A DNA stretch of 56,716 nucleotides, taken from assembly GCA_937885015.1 (NCBI GenBank), contig CALAAS010000044.1, positions 1-56,716 on the forward strand, read 5' to 3'. Made by a program: the position numbers and the translations under genes. The notes under the pieces are model-generated. The model saw nothing but the letters and a program-made list of their open reading frames with translations. It had not been told where the DNA came from and ran no database searches. This DNA comes from an uncultured Clostridium sp. Lineage in GTDB: Bacteria; Bacillota; Clostridia; Lachnospirales; Lachnospiraceae. This document shows, piece after piece, positions 16,702 through 23,885 of this stretch. Position 1 is the stretch's first letter. Each line of letters opens with the position of its first letter.

Positions 16702-18180
16702 ATGAGAAAAGGAAGACGGATGTGGACGTGCCTGCTGATGGCGCTTCTGATGGCAGTTCTGTCTGCGCAGGCAGCTTTTGCAAAGCCGGAGTGGCCGTCT
16801 GATACCGGGGTACAGTCGGAAGCTGGAATTGTTGTGGATGCAGATTCGAAAGCTGTGCTGTTCGGCCAGAATATCCATGTGCAGAAGGCGCCGGCCAGCA
16901 TTACGAAAATCCTGACTGCTCTGGTGGTAATTGAAAATGCGGATCTGGAGGATATGGTGACATTTTCCCACGATGCAGTCTACAACGTGGAAGAGGGAAG
17001 CGGCAATAAAAATGCCATTGAGGAGGGGGACACCCTGTCGGTAAAGGACTGTCTTTACCTTCTGCTGATGCGTTCCTCCAATCAGGCAGCCAACGCGCTG
17101 GCGGAGCATGTGGCCGGCAGCCGGGAGGCCTTTGTGGAGATGATGAATGAGAAGACGGCCAGCCTGGGCTGTCAGGAGAGTCATTTTGCCAATCCTTCGG
17201 GCCTCAATGATGAGACTCAGCTGACTTCGGTGTACGATATGGCTTTGATCGGGATGGCGGCTTATAAAAATCCAACCCTTCTGGAAATCAGCGAGGCAGA
17301 GAGTTATCGCCTTCCTGCCACGAAAAATAATCCGGAGGGCGCTACCATTGCACCGGAGCATAAGCTTTTAAAAGAGGGGGATCCCAATTATTACCCTTAC
17401 GCGGTAGCGGGAAAAACCGGGTATACCTCCATTGCCGGGCAGACGCTGGTTACATATGCAGTAAAAGAGGACCGAAGGCTGATTGCCGTTACCATGAAGA
17501 GCACGGAGGCTACCCATTATCAGGATACGGTGGCGCTTCTGGATTTCGGCTTTCTGCGGTTCCAGAATCTGCGGGTGGCCGAGCAGGAGGCGGGATGGCT
17601 TTCAGGCAGTGAGTCCATCGACGTGGAGGGGCATAGCTTTGAGACATCAGATCTTTCGATGGAGGAAAACGCTGTCATTACGATCCCCAGGGATGCCGGT
17701 TTTGGCGATGTGGATCGGACACTTACAGCAGAACTTCCGGAGGAACACCCGGTGGGAGCGGTGGCTCTGGCTGTGTACACCTATAATGACCGGAGAGTGG
17801 GACAGGCATATCTGATCAGCGCTGCGAAGGCGGCGGAAGAGGCGGCCAAAGCAGAAAATGCGCAAGCTGGAACGGACGGTGCGGGAGCCGGAGCGGAAAC
17901 TTCCGGGCCAGAGGATATGAAACCGGAAGGGAAGCCGGGGCGCGCCTTTGCCGTGTCCGGGAAAATGGAGATTCTTTTTATGGCGGCAGCGGCAGCAGCT
18001 GTGGCGGGGATTGGATTTGTGTTCTGGATGGTTCAGAAACGGCGGGAAGAAGAACGCCGCCTTCTGGAAGAGAGACGGAGGAAACGGCGCCAGCGTCTGG
18101 AGGAGATCGGCTGCAGCCAGGAAGAGTTTGACCGCCTTCTGGAAAAACGCAAAGGGCGGATCCGGGAAGAGGAAGAGTGA
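16702..18180 (+). CDS. D-alanyl-D-alanine carboxypeptidase (PBP5/DacF-like)
   Basis: Serine-type D,D-carboxypeptidase (peptidase S11) of 492 aa that trims the terminal D-Ala from peptidoglycan stem peptides outside the cell. Signal peptide at residues 1-27 ending AQAAFA; catalytic S66-x-x-K69 (ASITK), S125-S-N127, and K238-T-G240. A PBP5-like C-terminal beta domain follows (about 285-370), then a low-complexity Ala/Glu/Gly linker, a membrane helix at about 423-446 and a strongly basic, Arg/Glu-rich cytoplasmic tail. Class members usually end in an amphipathic anchor, so the true transmembrane helix plus tail is a little unusual. It starts 23 bases after the last glycan gene and is probably co-transcribed. 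Confidence 0.93.
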   Translation: MRKGRRMWTCLLMALLMAVLSAQAAFAKPEWPSDTGVQSEAGIVVDADSKAVLFGQNIHVQKAPASITKILTALVVIENADLEDMVTFSHDAVYNVEEGSGNKNAIEEGDTLSVKDCLYLLLMRSSNQAANALAEHVAGSREAFVEMMNEKTASLGCQESHFANPSGLNDETQLTSVYDMALIGMAAYKNPTLLEISEAESYRLPATKNNPEGATIAPEHKLLKEGDPNYYPYAVAGKTGYTSIAGQTLVTYAVKEDRRLIAVTMKSTEATHYQDTVALLDFGFLRFQNLRVAEQEAGWLSGSESIDVEGHSFETSDLSMEENAVITIPRDAGFGDVDRTLTAELPEEHPVGAVALAVYTYNDRRVGQAYLISAAKAAEEAAKAENAQAGTDGAGAGAETSGPEDMKPEGKPGRAFAVSGKMEILFMAAAAAAVAGIGFVFWMVQKRREEERRLLEERRRKRRQRLEEIGCSQEEFDRLLEKRKGRIREEEE

Positions 18181-18329
18181 CGGGACGGACGAAAATCCCC
18201 GATTTATGGAAAATATGAAGATTTTTTGAATTTTTCAAAAATGACTACAAAAAAGAAGGGCAATATTATATAATAGCCATGCGGCGCGGGGAAAAAGCCG
18301 TGAAAAGCAATGGAAGGACAGAGAGCAAC

Positions 18330-18908
18330 ATGAAAAAATTTTTGATGTTAATTGCCTGCATGGCATTTTTAAGTGGATGTACAGAGAGCACCATCGTAAA
18401 GCCGACGGCGGAGACCGTGGTTGGAAATCCGAATTTCGAGACTAGCGAGGATGTTGTCATTGACTGGAAACAGGTCAGCAGTGAGGCGGAAGAGCTGTTT
18501 GAGGATACGGCTGCTTATCCCTACAGCAAGGATTTCCGTTTGTATCTGGAACCCAAAAAGAAAGAGATTATGCTGATCTGGGTGGTGGCGGACGATCTGC
18601 CGGATACGGAGATCTGCAATTATGCGGAGGATCTGATCAAGGGTTTTAACGATACGGTGGCGATTCAGGATTTTTCCATTGAGAAGTCAGGCGTGGATTC
18701 CTACGGCGGACTCTGGAAGGATTACACCCTTTCCTACAGCATTGTGCCGGAAAGCACCGAGGAGGATGAAAATACCTGGTTTATCAGCGGAAACTATGCG
18801 GCTGGTACGGATTTCAAGCTTCCCAGCACGGCGGATCTCATGGCAGGCCTTCAGGCCCAGGGAGAGGATGCCGGAGTCAGTGAAGGAGCTGAGAGCGAAG
18901 AGGAGTGA
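18330..18908 (+). CDS. Lipoprotein of unknown function
   Basis: 192-aa predicted lipoprotein: MKKFLMLIACMAFLSGC with lipobox LSGC (cysteine 17), then an acidic mature domain with alternating beta and helical patterns and a glutamate-rich C-terminus. I do not recognise the family. The ATG at 18330 is chosen over the open frame back to 18279 because it gives a proper signal sequence; AAGGACAGAGAG upstream is a modest ribosome site. A TATAAT at 18269-18274 may be its promoter but has no convincing -35. A strong terminator follows 45 bases after the stop, closing the glycan-dacA transcription unit. Confidence 0.8.
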   Translation: MKKFLMLIACMAFLSGCTESTIVKPTAETVVGNPNFETSEDVVIDWKQVSSEAEELFEDTAAYPYSKDFRLYLEPKKKEIMLIWVVADDLPDTEICNYAEDLIKGFNDTVAIQDFSIEKSGVDSYGGLWKDYTLSYSIVPESTEEDENTWFISGNYAAGTDFKLPSTADLMAGLQAQGEDAGVSEGAESEEE

Positions 18909-18952
18909 TTCTTCTTCTTTCAGAAAAGAAAAAGGCACAGATAAAAACAGAG

Positions 18953-19003
18953 CGGCGCAGAACACGTCCGGGGATGGCCCGGCACGGTTTTGCGCCGTTT
19001 TTT
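18953..19003 (+). terminator. Rho-independent terminator after the lipoprotein
   Basis: Stem CGGCGCAGAAC (18953-18963) pairs with GTTTTGCGCCG (18987-18997) with one mismatch, and an inner GTCCGGG/CCCGGCAC pairing fills the loop. A run of six T follows (18998-19003). It sits after the stop at 18908 and reads in the plus direction, ending the upstream operon. Confidence 0.85.
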
Positions 19004-19234
19004 CATTTCATAGGATTCGGGTGTCAAAAGGTCATTTTAAGAAGGAATGACGCATGAGAAAAATATGAATCCCAAAAAACTGTGCTTATTAGAATAGCAA
19101 GTGGGAGAAATACAGCAAAAAAATATCTATTTTCACCCTACATGCCCATGCACTTTATTGAGGGAAAGTGTGTTTTTACTAAAATTACCCTTTTGACACC
19201 CTAATCTTCATAGGAAAATGCGTCCTATGAAATG
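19004..19234. repeat. Imperfect inverted repeat between two convergent terminators
   Basis: The left arm (19004-19038: CATTTCATAG, then GATTCGGGTGTCAAAAGG, then TCATTTT) reappears in reverse complement on the right (19181-19234), where AAAATTACCCTTTTGACACC and CTATGAAATG are seen. The right arm has about 18 extra bases between its two matching blocks. The spacer of about 140 bases is AT-rich and holds no ORF I can support. Possible readings: a degraded small mobile element of the MITE type, or structured 3' ends of the two flanking transcripts. Apart from the terminators, this is all I see in the 344-base gap between the genes. Confidence 0.6.
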
Positions 19235-19269
19235 AAAAACAGCCTTCCGTCATCAGGAGACGGGAAGGC
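19235..19269 (-). terminator. Rho-independent terminator of the phospholipase-like gene
   Basis: On the minus strand GCCTTCCCGTC pairs with GACGGAAGGC and is followed by TGTTTTTC. The hairpin includes the last codons and the stop of the minus-strand gene, so termination begins inside the coding end. It faces the plus-strand terminator 230 bases away. Confidence 0.75.
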
Positions 19270-20230
19270 CGCTGTGATAAGAATAATTGCCCAGTTCACT
19301 TAAAAGAGCAGTCAGATCCTGTTTGTCCAGGGAGACCGGACTGGTAATGCAGAGGTTCAGAAGGTAATACACACTGCTGCATTTGGCCAGTGTCTGATGG
19401 AACAGATCCACGAAGGAGGCGCTGGAGGCCATGGAGCGATTCCAGGGATTGCACCAGGCTTCATGATCCAGATTGCAGCTTTTCCGGTAATCGGAGATGG
19501 AATCTGTGACCAGCTTGGCAGAAGCTACCGGGTGCTTCACAAAAAGAGATTCGATCCGTTCAATTCCGAACTTTTTTTTGCCGGATTTGTCGGCCAGAGT
19601 CCGGCAGCCGAAACGCAGCGCCCAGACAGAGCGGTGTACCATAGCTGGTGTGACCTGGAAATTATTCCGGTAGGTAATGGGGTAGTAGGTCTCATTGATG
19701 CATGCGGACAGAAAATGAGAAATAAACTGCAGTTCCTGTCCATTGAGGCAGATACTGGCCGTCTGGTTGAACTCGGACGGCTTTTTCTTTTTGTATTTCC
19801 ACAGAAGAATGGCATCCAGTTCGTTTTCCAGATGGGCATGCTGTCCATGGTGCCTGGACGTGGGATCATCAATGTTGTAGCCGATCCGCCCGTAGATATA
19901 AGGATGGCAGATAGAGTCAGCAATGTAGTGGTTGATAAAGCCGGCCAGGTAGGCGATGGCTTCCTCTTTCTGCTGGCGGGAATGAATCAGTCCAATGTGG
20001 CGCAGGCAGCACTGGAAAAATTCATTGACCTGATGCTCATGCATGTAGGATCCCACATTTCGATAATCCCGGTGCCGCAGGATGGGGATATTATAGAAAA
20101 ACATATCCGGTCCCTGAAGTCCCAGCTGATAGAGCCAACGGTATTTGGCAACAATGTGTTTCAGAGAAGAAGGCGGCAGATCGTTGTAGGCCTTCATTCC
20201 AAAGATGTAATGAGTTGTAAAGCCGGGCAA
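19253..20230 (-). CDS. Zinc-dependent phospholipase C-like protein
   Basis: 325 aa, related to the bacterial zinc-dependent phospholipase C/S1-P1-like all-helical fold. Histidine-rich motifs that would bind zinc: PGFTTHYIFG at the N-terminus, YMHEHQVNEF, GFINHYIADSICHPYIY and HGQHAHLENELD. No signal peptide is seen, so it probably acts in the cytoplasm and its substrate is uncertain. The frame is open to 20368, but that part only translates the 16-bp repeats. I chose the TTG at 20230 because AAGGAAGGG lies 8 bases upstream and MPGFTTHY is the natural family start. Its promoter lies in the palindrome at 20343-20375. Confidence 0.8.
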   Translation of the reverse strand: MPGFTTHYIFGMKAYNDLPPSSLKHIVAKYRWLYQLGLQGPDMFFYNIPILRHRDYRNVGSYMHEHQVNEFFQCCLRHIGLIHSRQQKEEAIAYLAGFINHYIADSICHPYIYGRIGYNIDDPTSRHHGQHAHLENELDAILLWKYKKKKPSEFNQTASICLNGQELQFISHFLSACINETYYPITYRNNFQVTPAMVHRSVWALRFGCRTLADKSGKKKFGIERIESLFVKHPVASAKLVTDSISDYRKSCNLDHEAWCNPWNRSMASSASFVDLFHQTLAKCSSVYYLLNLCITSPVSLDKQDLTALLSELGNYSYHSGLPVS

Positions 20231-20261
20231 AAAATCATCCCTTCCTTGTTGATTTAATAAT

Positions 20262-20341
20262 AAAACCGGCATGCGCGAAAACCGGTATGCGCGAAAACCG
20301 GTATGCGCGAAAACCGGTATGCGCGAAAACCGGTATGCGCA
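20262..20341. repeat. Five tandem copies of a 16-bp repeat
   Basis: Unit AAAACCGGTATGCGCG repeated five times without spacers (20262-20277, 20278-20293, 20294-20309, 20310-20325, 20326-20341). The first copy has C for T at position 9 and the last ends in A. Each unit holds ACCGGT and GCGC self-complementary cores, so the array could form hairpins or bind a regulator repeatedly. It lies between the divergent promoter and the start of the phospholipase-like gene, so it would be transcribed into that gene's leader. Confidence 0.95.
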
Positions 20342-20342
20342 A

Positions 20343-20375
20343 TGGTATAATGCCTGTTTCACAGTCATTATACCA
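20343..20375. promoter_or_regulatory. Symmetrical overlapping promoters for the divergent gene pair
   Basis: TGGTATAATG (20343-20352) and its exact inverse CATTATACCA (20366-20375) form an inverted repeat. Each arm contains an extended -10 (TGGTATAAT), one per strand. The predicted start points fall near 20358 (plus, toward the amino acid carrier) and 20360 (minus, toward the phospholipase-like gene), so the two polymerase footprints would collide. No good -35 is seen on either side, as expected for extended -10 promoters. Confidence 0.6.
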
Positions 20376-20464
20376 TGTTTGAAGATGGATTGCGACTGTT
20401 TTTGAGGTATAAGGGAGAGGAAAAATGAATAAAGAAATACAGAGGATGGTTGAGGCGGAGAAAA

Positions 20465-21802
20465 ATGGAATATCTGGAATGGATGCGGGGGCTGGTATGG
20501 GGGCCCTGCCTTCTTCTGGCGCTTTTCGGCACAGGGATTCTATGTACCATCCGTCTGGGCGGATTTCAGTTTTTTCGGTTTGCGACGTGGTGGAAGGCTA
20601 CGGCGGGAGAAATCGGAACGGGGAAAAAGGAACAGCTTTTAACTTCCTGTACCGCGCTGGCAGCCACAGTTGGAACGGGAAATATCGTTGGTGTGGCCAC
20701 AGCTCTTTCTGTGGGCGGTCCGGGGGCAGTGTTTTGGATGTGGGTATCAGCATTTTTCGGAATGGCCACAGCCTACGCGGAGGTATATCTGGGAATTCGA
20801 TACCGGAAACGGGGAAAGGATGGCCTGTGGATAGCTGGCCCCTTTCTCTGCTTGGAAAATGGGTTGGACAGAGGCGTCTGGGGCAGGCTGTACGCCGGGT
20901 TTGTCATACTGGCTTCGCTGGGAATGGGGAGTATGGTGCAGGCCAACTCTGCGGTGGAAAGTCTGGAATTTGTCTGGGGGATCCATCCGCTTTTAAGCGG
21001 CCTGATCATCACTGCCCTTGTGGGACTGGTAATATTTGGAGGTGTGGGGCGCATTGCAGGAGCAGCATCCGTTCTGGTTCCGGTTTCTGCAGGACTTTAC
21101 CTGTTTTTTGGAGGAATTGCAGTGTTTAGCCAATATGAACGGATTCCCGTGGCTCTGGCTCTGATTGTGAAAAGTGCGGTGGGGATAGAAAGCGCGGTGG
21201 GGGGCGTGGCCGGTTACACGGTGCAGCAGGCCATCGGAAGCGGCGTGTCCCGGGGCGTATTTTCCAATGAAGCGGGTCTTGGGAGCCTGGCAGTGCTTCA
21301 TGGGAATGCCGGAGAGGGAGAAACGCCGGAGAGTCAGGGGATGTGGGCTATATTTGAGGTTTTTTTTGATACGATTGTATGCTGCAGCCTGACGGCAATG
21401 ATTCTTTTGTGTGTGGGAGGAGAGGATATTTTTATGTCGGGGAAGCCAGCAGGAGCAGCGGCGGTGGCTGCCTGTTTTTCTTTCTGTTTTGGACCAGCCG
21501 GAGGCTGGATGACAGCCATATGCCTGGTGCTGTTTGCATTTGCTACGATCATCGCCTGGTTTTATCTGGGACGTCAGGCAGTGTCCTGGCTTGCGGAAAA
21601 ACGGCTGGCTCCGTACCTTTTGGCCGGTTACGGATTTTTATATTTAGGAGCAGTACTGGCAGGATGTCTGGGACGTCTGGAGGCTGTGTGGGCAATTTCC
21701 GATATTTTCAACGGGCTGATGGCGATTCCAAATCTGGCGGCGGTAGCAGGACTTCTGTCTCAGGTAAAAGCACCCAAAATCAAAAGACCTCTCCAGCAGT
21801 GA
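20465..21802 (+). CDS. Sodium:alanine symporter family amino acid carrier (AGCS)
   Basis: 445-aa polytopic carrier that takes up alanine, glycine or a related amino acid with sodium. Family signatures: LVWGPCLLLALFGTGILCTIRL at the start, LAATVGTGNIVGVATAL for the sodium site, PGAVFWMWVSAFFGMATAYAE, and SNEAGLGS. About ten membrane helices. ATG at 20465 follows GAGGCGGAG; TTG at 20450 is also possible. A better ribosome site (AAGGGAGAGG) stands before an ATG at 20425, but that frame is not the carrier's, and the carrier frame has a stop at 20426-20428. A hairpin terminator overlaps the end of the gene. Confidence 0.92.
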   Translation: MEYLEWMRGLVWGPCLLLALFGTGILCTIRLGGFQFFRFATWWKATAGEIGTGKKEQLLTSCTALAATVGTGNIVGVATALSVGGPGAVFWMWVSAFFGMATAYAEVYLGIRYRKRGKDGLWIAGPFLCLENGLDRGVWGRLYAGFVILASLGMGSMVQANSAVESLEFVWGIHPLLSGLIITALVGLVIFGGVGRIAGAASVLVPVSAGLYLFFGGIAVFSQYERIPVALALIVKSAVGIESAVGGVAGYTVQQAIGSGVSRGVFSNEAGLGSLAVLHGNAGEGETPESQGMWAIFEVFFDTIVCCSLTAMILLCVGGEDIFMSGKPAGAAAVAACFSFCFGPAGGWMTAICLVLFAFATIIAWFYLGRQAVSWLAEKRLAPYLLAGYGFLYLGAVLAGCLGRLEAVWAISDIFNGLMAIPNLAAVAGLLSQVKAPKIKRPLQQ

Positions 21803-21813
21803 GAGGTCTTTTG
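21781..21813 (+). terminator. Terminator hairpin at the end of the AGCS gene
   Basis: CAAAAGACCTCTC (21781-21793) and GAGAGGTCTTTTG (21801-21813) pair perfectly around a 7-base loop; the TTTT is part of the stem. The stop codon of the carrier lies at the loop/stem boundary. The A and T tracts at the two ends make it work in either direction. Confidence 0.8.
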
Positions 21814-21990
21814 ATATCTTGAAAAAGGGAGGAGAGCTGATCATACTCAACTCAGTATTATGAAAAAAATCTTGTAAGCATTGTTGATTGCTATGGTTAA
21901 AGTATAGAAAAGAAACGTGAAGAAATCATGCACTGGATGTAAAGGTTTTTTGAATTTTATGAATAAAATATGAACGGCGCTGGAGAAAAT

Positions 21991-22020
21991 TTGACAGAAA
22001 GGTGGAGATAGTAGTATATT
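21991..22020 (+). promoter_or_regulatory. Sigma-A type promoter for the UPF0303 gene
   Basis: TTGACA at 21991-21996, spacer of 18, TATATT at 22015-22020; predicted start about 22027, 31 bases before the ATG. The rest of the gap from 21814 is AT-rich and shows nothing else. Confidence 0.65.
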
Positions 22021-22057
22021 GACAGAGTAATTTTATCAGGGTTAGGGGGAAGAAAAC

Positions 22058-22513
22058 ATGACAGAGAGAGAAGCCTGCATAGAGCAGGAAAAGCGCCTGA
22101 AATTTAAGGCTTTTACGAGGGATGATGCGTTTCAGCTGGGGAGTATGCTGTATCGGGAGTGCCGGCAGCTGGGAAGGCCGTTTGGAATCCGGATTACGGT
22201 CAATGATCTGGTGGTGTTCCAGTTTATGCCCCAGGGTTCCACGAGAAACCATGTGCGCTGGATGGAACGGAAGCATAATATGGTTATGGCCAGAGGAACA
22301 AGTTCGGAGTTGGCCAGACTGGACCGTGAATTTGAGGGGAGAACCATGGAAAACATGTGTATGGATCCAGAGCATTTTTCGATTTTCGGAGGAGGGTTTC
22401 CCATTGTTCTGGAGGACAGTGACCTGATTGGCTCCATTTGCATTTCCGGGTTGGCCGGATATGAGGATCATGCTGTGATTGTAAAGGTTCTGGAGGAATT
22501 TCTGGGAAAATAG
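22058..22513 (+). CDS. UPF0303 / heme-degrading domain protein (HbpS/GlcG-like)
   Basis: 151-aa single-domain protein of the UPF0303 group, related to the HbpS/GlcG/PduO-C fold. Landmarks: FQFMPQGSTRNHVRWMERKHNMV in the middle and GGGFPI...LIGSICISGL near the end, the conserved core of the family. The fold binds heme or corrinoid in some relatives; the role here is unknown. No signal peptide, so cytoplasmic. AGGGGGAAG precedes the ATG and a clear promoter stands just upstream. It is a single-gene unit facing a minus-strand lipoprotein gene. Confidence 0.8.
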   Translation: MTEREACIEQEKRLKFKAFTRDDAFQLGSMLYRECRQLGRPFGIRITVNDLVVFQFMPQGSTRNHVRWMERKHNMVMARGTSSELARLDREFEGRTMENMCMDPEHFSIFGGGFPIVLEDSDLIGSICISGLAGYEDHAVIVKVLEEFLGK

Positions 22514-22569
22514 GCCTGAAATTTGAGACAGGATGAAATATATGATACGGGCATTAAAATAAAAACGCT

Positions 22570-22647
22570 CCGCGAGGATTGCCATGCGGCGGAAAAGAAC
22601 TTTGTCGCAGAAGCGACCCGCCGCAGGCGGAGAAGCTCGCGGGCGAG
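22570..22647. other. GC-rich nested stem-loop element between convergent genes
   Basis: Three nested pairings: CCGCGAG (22570-22576) with CTCGCGG (22636-22642), TGCGGCGG (22585-22592) with CCGCCGCA (22618-22625), and GTCGC (22604-22608) with GCGAC (22613-22617). CTCGC/GCGAG (22636-22647) offers an alternative hairpin. On the minus strand the outer stem is followed by a T-rich tract, so it may terminate the lipoprotein transcript. It could also be a repeated intergenic element of this lineage. Confidence 0.6.
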
Positions 22648-22665
22648 TTTCTTCATGCGGGAAAA

Positions 22666-23100
22666 TTATTTTGCTTTTTTGATGGATACGATGGTTCCCT
22701 CAAAGACATCCATTTCGCTCAGTTCACCAGTGTAGGTAACAGTAACAGAGTCGCCATCTTTTACAGCTGCCAGATCCGCAGGGGGATTTTCTGGATCAAA
22801 GGAAAAAGCATAGGCAGTGCTGTCTGTTTCGATAGTAAACATAAAATCTTTGATTTCACAGATGGTGCCAGTCACACTGGATTCAGTCTGGCTGTCAGCG
22901 TCTGCCGTTTCAGCGCTGCTGCTCTGTGGGGCGTCTGCATCCGTTTCAGCAGTGGTCTCAGCCTCTGTTTCAGCGGAGGTTTCTGCAGCTGCGGTGGTAA
23001 CTGCGGCTGTTGTCTCCGGGGCCTTCTGGGAAGAGCAGGCCGTTGCCAGTGCCAGAACGGAAGTTGCACCAAGAACAGCGAATAATTTCTTTTTCATCAT
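22666..23100 (-). CDS. Small acidic lipoprotein with a Thr/Ala/Glu-rich linker
   Basis: 144 aa. Signal sequence KKKLFAVLGATSVLALATAC with a lipobox-like LATAC, then about 50 residues rich in Thr, Ala, Glu, Ser and Asp, probably an extended linker through the wall. A C-terminal domain of about 65 residues (VTGTICEIKDFMFTIET to the end) shows beta-strand alternation like an OB-type barrel. Function unknown. Two ATGs, 23100 and 23097, are possible starts; the ribosome site (AAAGG about 15 bases away) is weak. It stands alone on the minus strand. Confidence 0.75.
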   Translation of the reverse strand: MMKKKLFAVLGATSVLALATACSSQKAPETTAAVTTAAAETSAETEAETTAETDADAPQSSSAETADADSQTESSVTGTICEIKDFMFTIETDSTAYAFSFDPENPPADLAAVKDGDSVTVTYTGELSEMDVFEGTIVSIKKAK

Positions 23101-23276
23101 AAATACAATACCAGCCTTTCTTTTTATAAGGATTTATTTTAAAGTGAAGCTCTGTGGAGCGTTCATGGTATTATTTAACGGCTAAATTGTGTACAGAATG
23201 TGAAGAAACAGGAATAATAATATGAAAGAAACAGACAAATTCATTACGTTTTCCTGTCGTAATTGTGCAGGATCTG

Positions 23277-23285
23277 TGCTATACT
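23277..23285 (+). promoter_or_regulatory. Extended -10 promoter for the cyclophilin gene
   Basis: TGCTATACT, with no good -35 at 17 bases. Predicted start about 23292, 28 bases before the cyclophilin ATG. Confidence 0.45.
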
Positions 23286-23319
23286 GGGAAAAAGAATAAC
23301 CATGCAGGAGGAAAGAAAC

Positions 23320-23838
23320 ATGCAGAACCCAGTGGTCACAATCGAGATGGAAAATGGCGATATCATGAAAGCGGAACTTTATCCGGAGATCGCCCCCAAT
23401 ACGGTTAATAATTTTATCAGTCTGATTAAAAAGGGTTTTTATGATGGCCTGATTTTTCATCGCGTCATCAAAGGATTTATGATTCAGGGAGGATGCCCCA
23501 ATGGAAACGGTATGGGCGGCCCTGGCTATACGATTAAAGGAGAGTTCAGCCAGAACGGCTTTGCCAATGATCTGAAACACACAAAGGGCGTGCTTTCTAT
23601 GGCCAGAGCCATGGCACCAGATTCTGCAGGCTCCCAGTTCTTTATCATGCACGAAGATTCCCCTCATTTGGATGGAGCGTATGCGTCCTTTGGAATGGTA
23701 ATCGAGGGACTTGATGTGGTAGATAAGATTGCCGCTGTCCGGACAGACTGGAGCGATCGTCCCATGAAAACGCAGAGGATAAAAGCGATGACGGTAGATA
23801 CCTTTGGTCAGGAGTATCCGGAACCGGAAAAGCGCTGA
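23320..23838 (+). CDS. Peptidyl-prolyl cis-trans isomerase, cyclophilin type
   Basis: 172-aa single-domain cyclophilin acting on proline bonds in folding proteins. Core motifs: NTVNNFISLIKKGFYDGLIFHRVIKGFMIQGG (the catalytic arginine lies in FHRV), GPGYTIKGEF, GVLSMARAMAPDSAGSQFFI and LDGAYASFGMV. No signal sequence, so cytoplasmic. I chose ATG 23320 because AGGAGG lies 8 bases before it; ATG 23302 is in frame but has no such site. The next gene, a GNAT enzyme, starts 47 bases later and may be co-transcribed. Confidence 0.93.
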   Translation: MQNPVVTIEMENGDIMKAELYPEIAPNTVNNFISLIKKGFYDGLIFHRVIKGFMIQGGCPNGNGMGGPGYTIKGEFSQNGFANDLKHTKGVLSMARAMAPDSAGSQFFIMHEDSPHLDGAYASFGMVIEGLDVVDKIAAVRTDWSDRPMKTQRIKAMTVDTFGQEYPEPEKR

Positions 23839-23885
23839 CGGCAGGACCGGGAACCGGAAAAAGAACGGTAGAAAATAAGAAAAAG

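Noticed and set aside
19397..20257. Long plus-strand frame of 286 codons opposite the phospholipase-like gene
   Set aside because: The minus strand holds the conserved histidine motifs, ribosome site and terminator; the plus frame resembles no family and lacks a good ribosome site.
20262..20341. Possible CRISPR array
   Set aside because: The 16-bp units are directly joined with no spacers and no cas gene is near.
20425..21129. 234-codon frame with a strong ribosome site overlapping the AGCS gene
   Set aside because: Its translation matches no family and the overlapping frame is a clear carrier; at most the first codons may be translated as a coupled leader.
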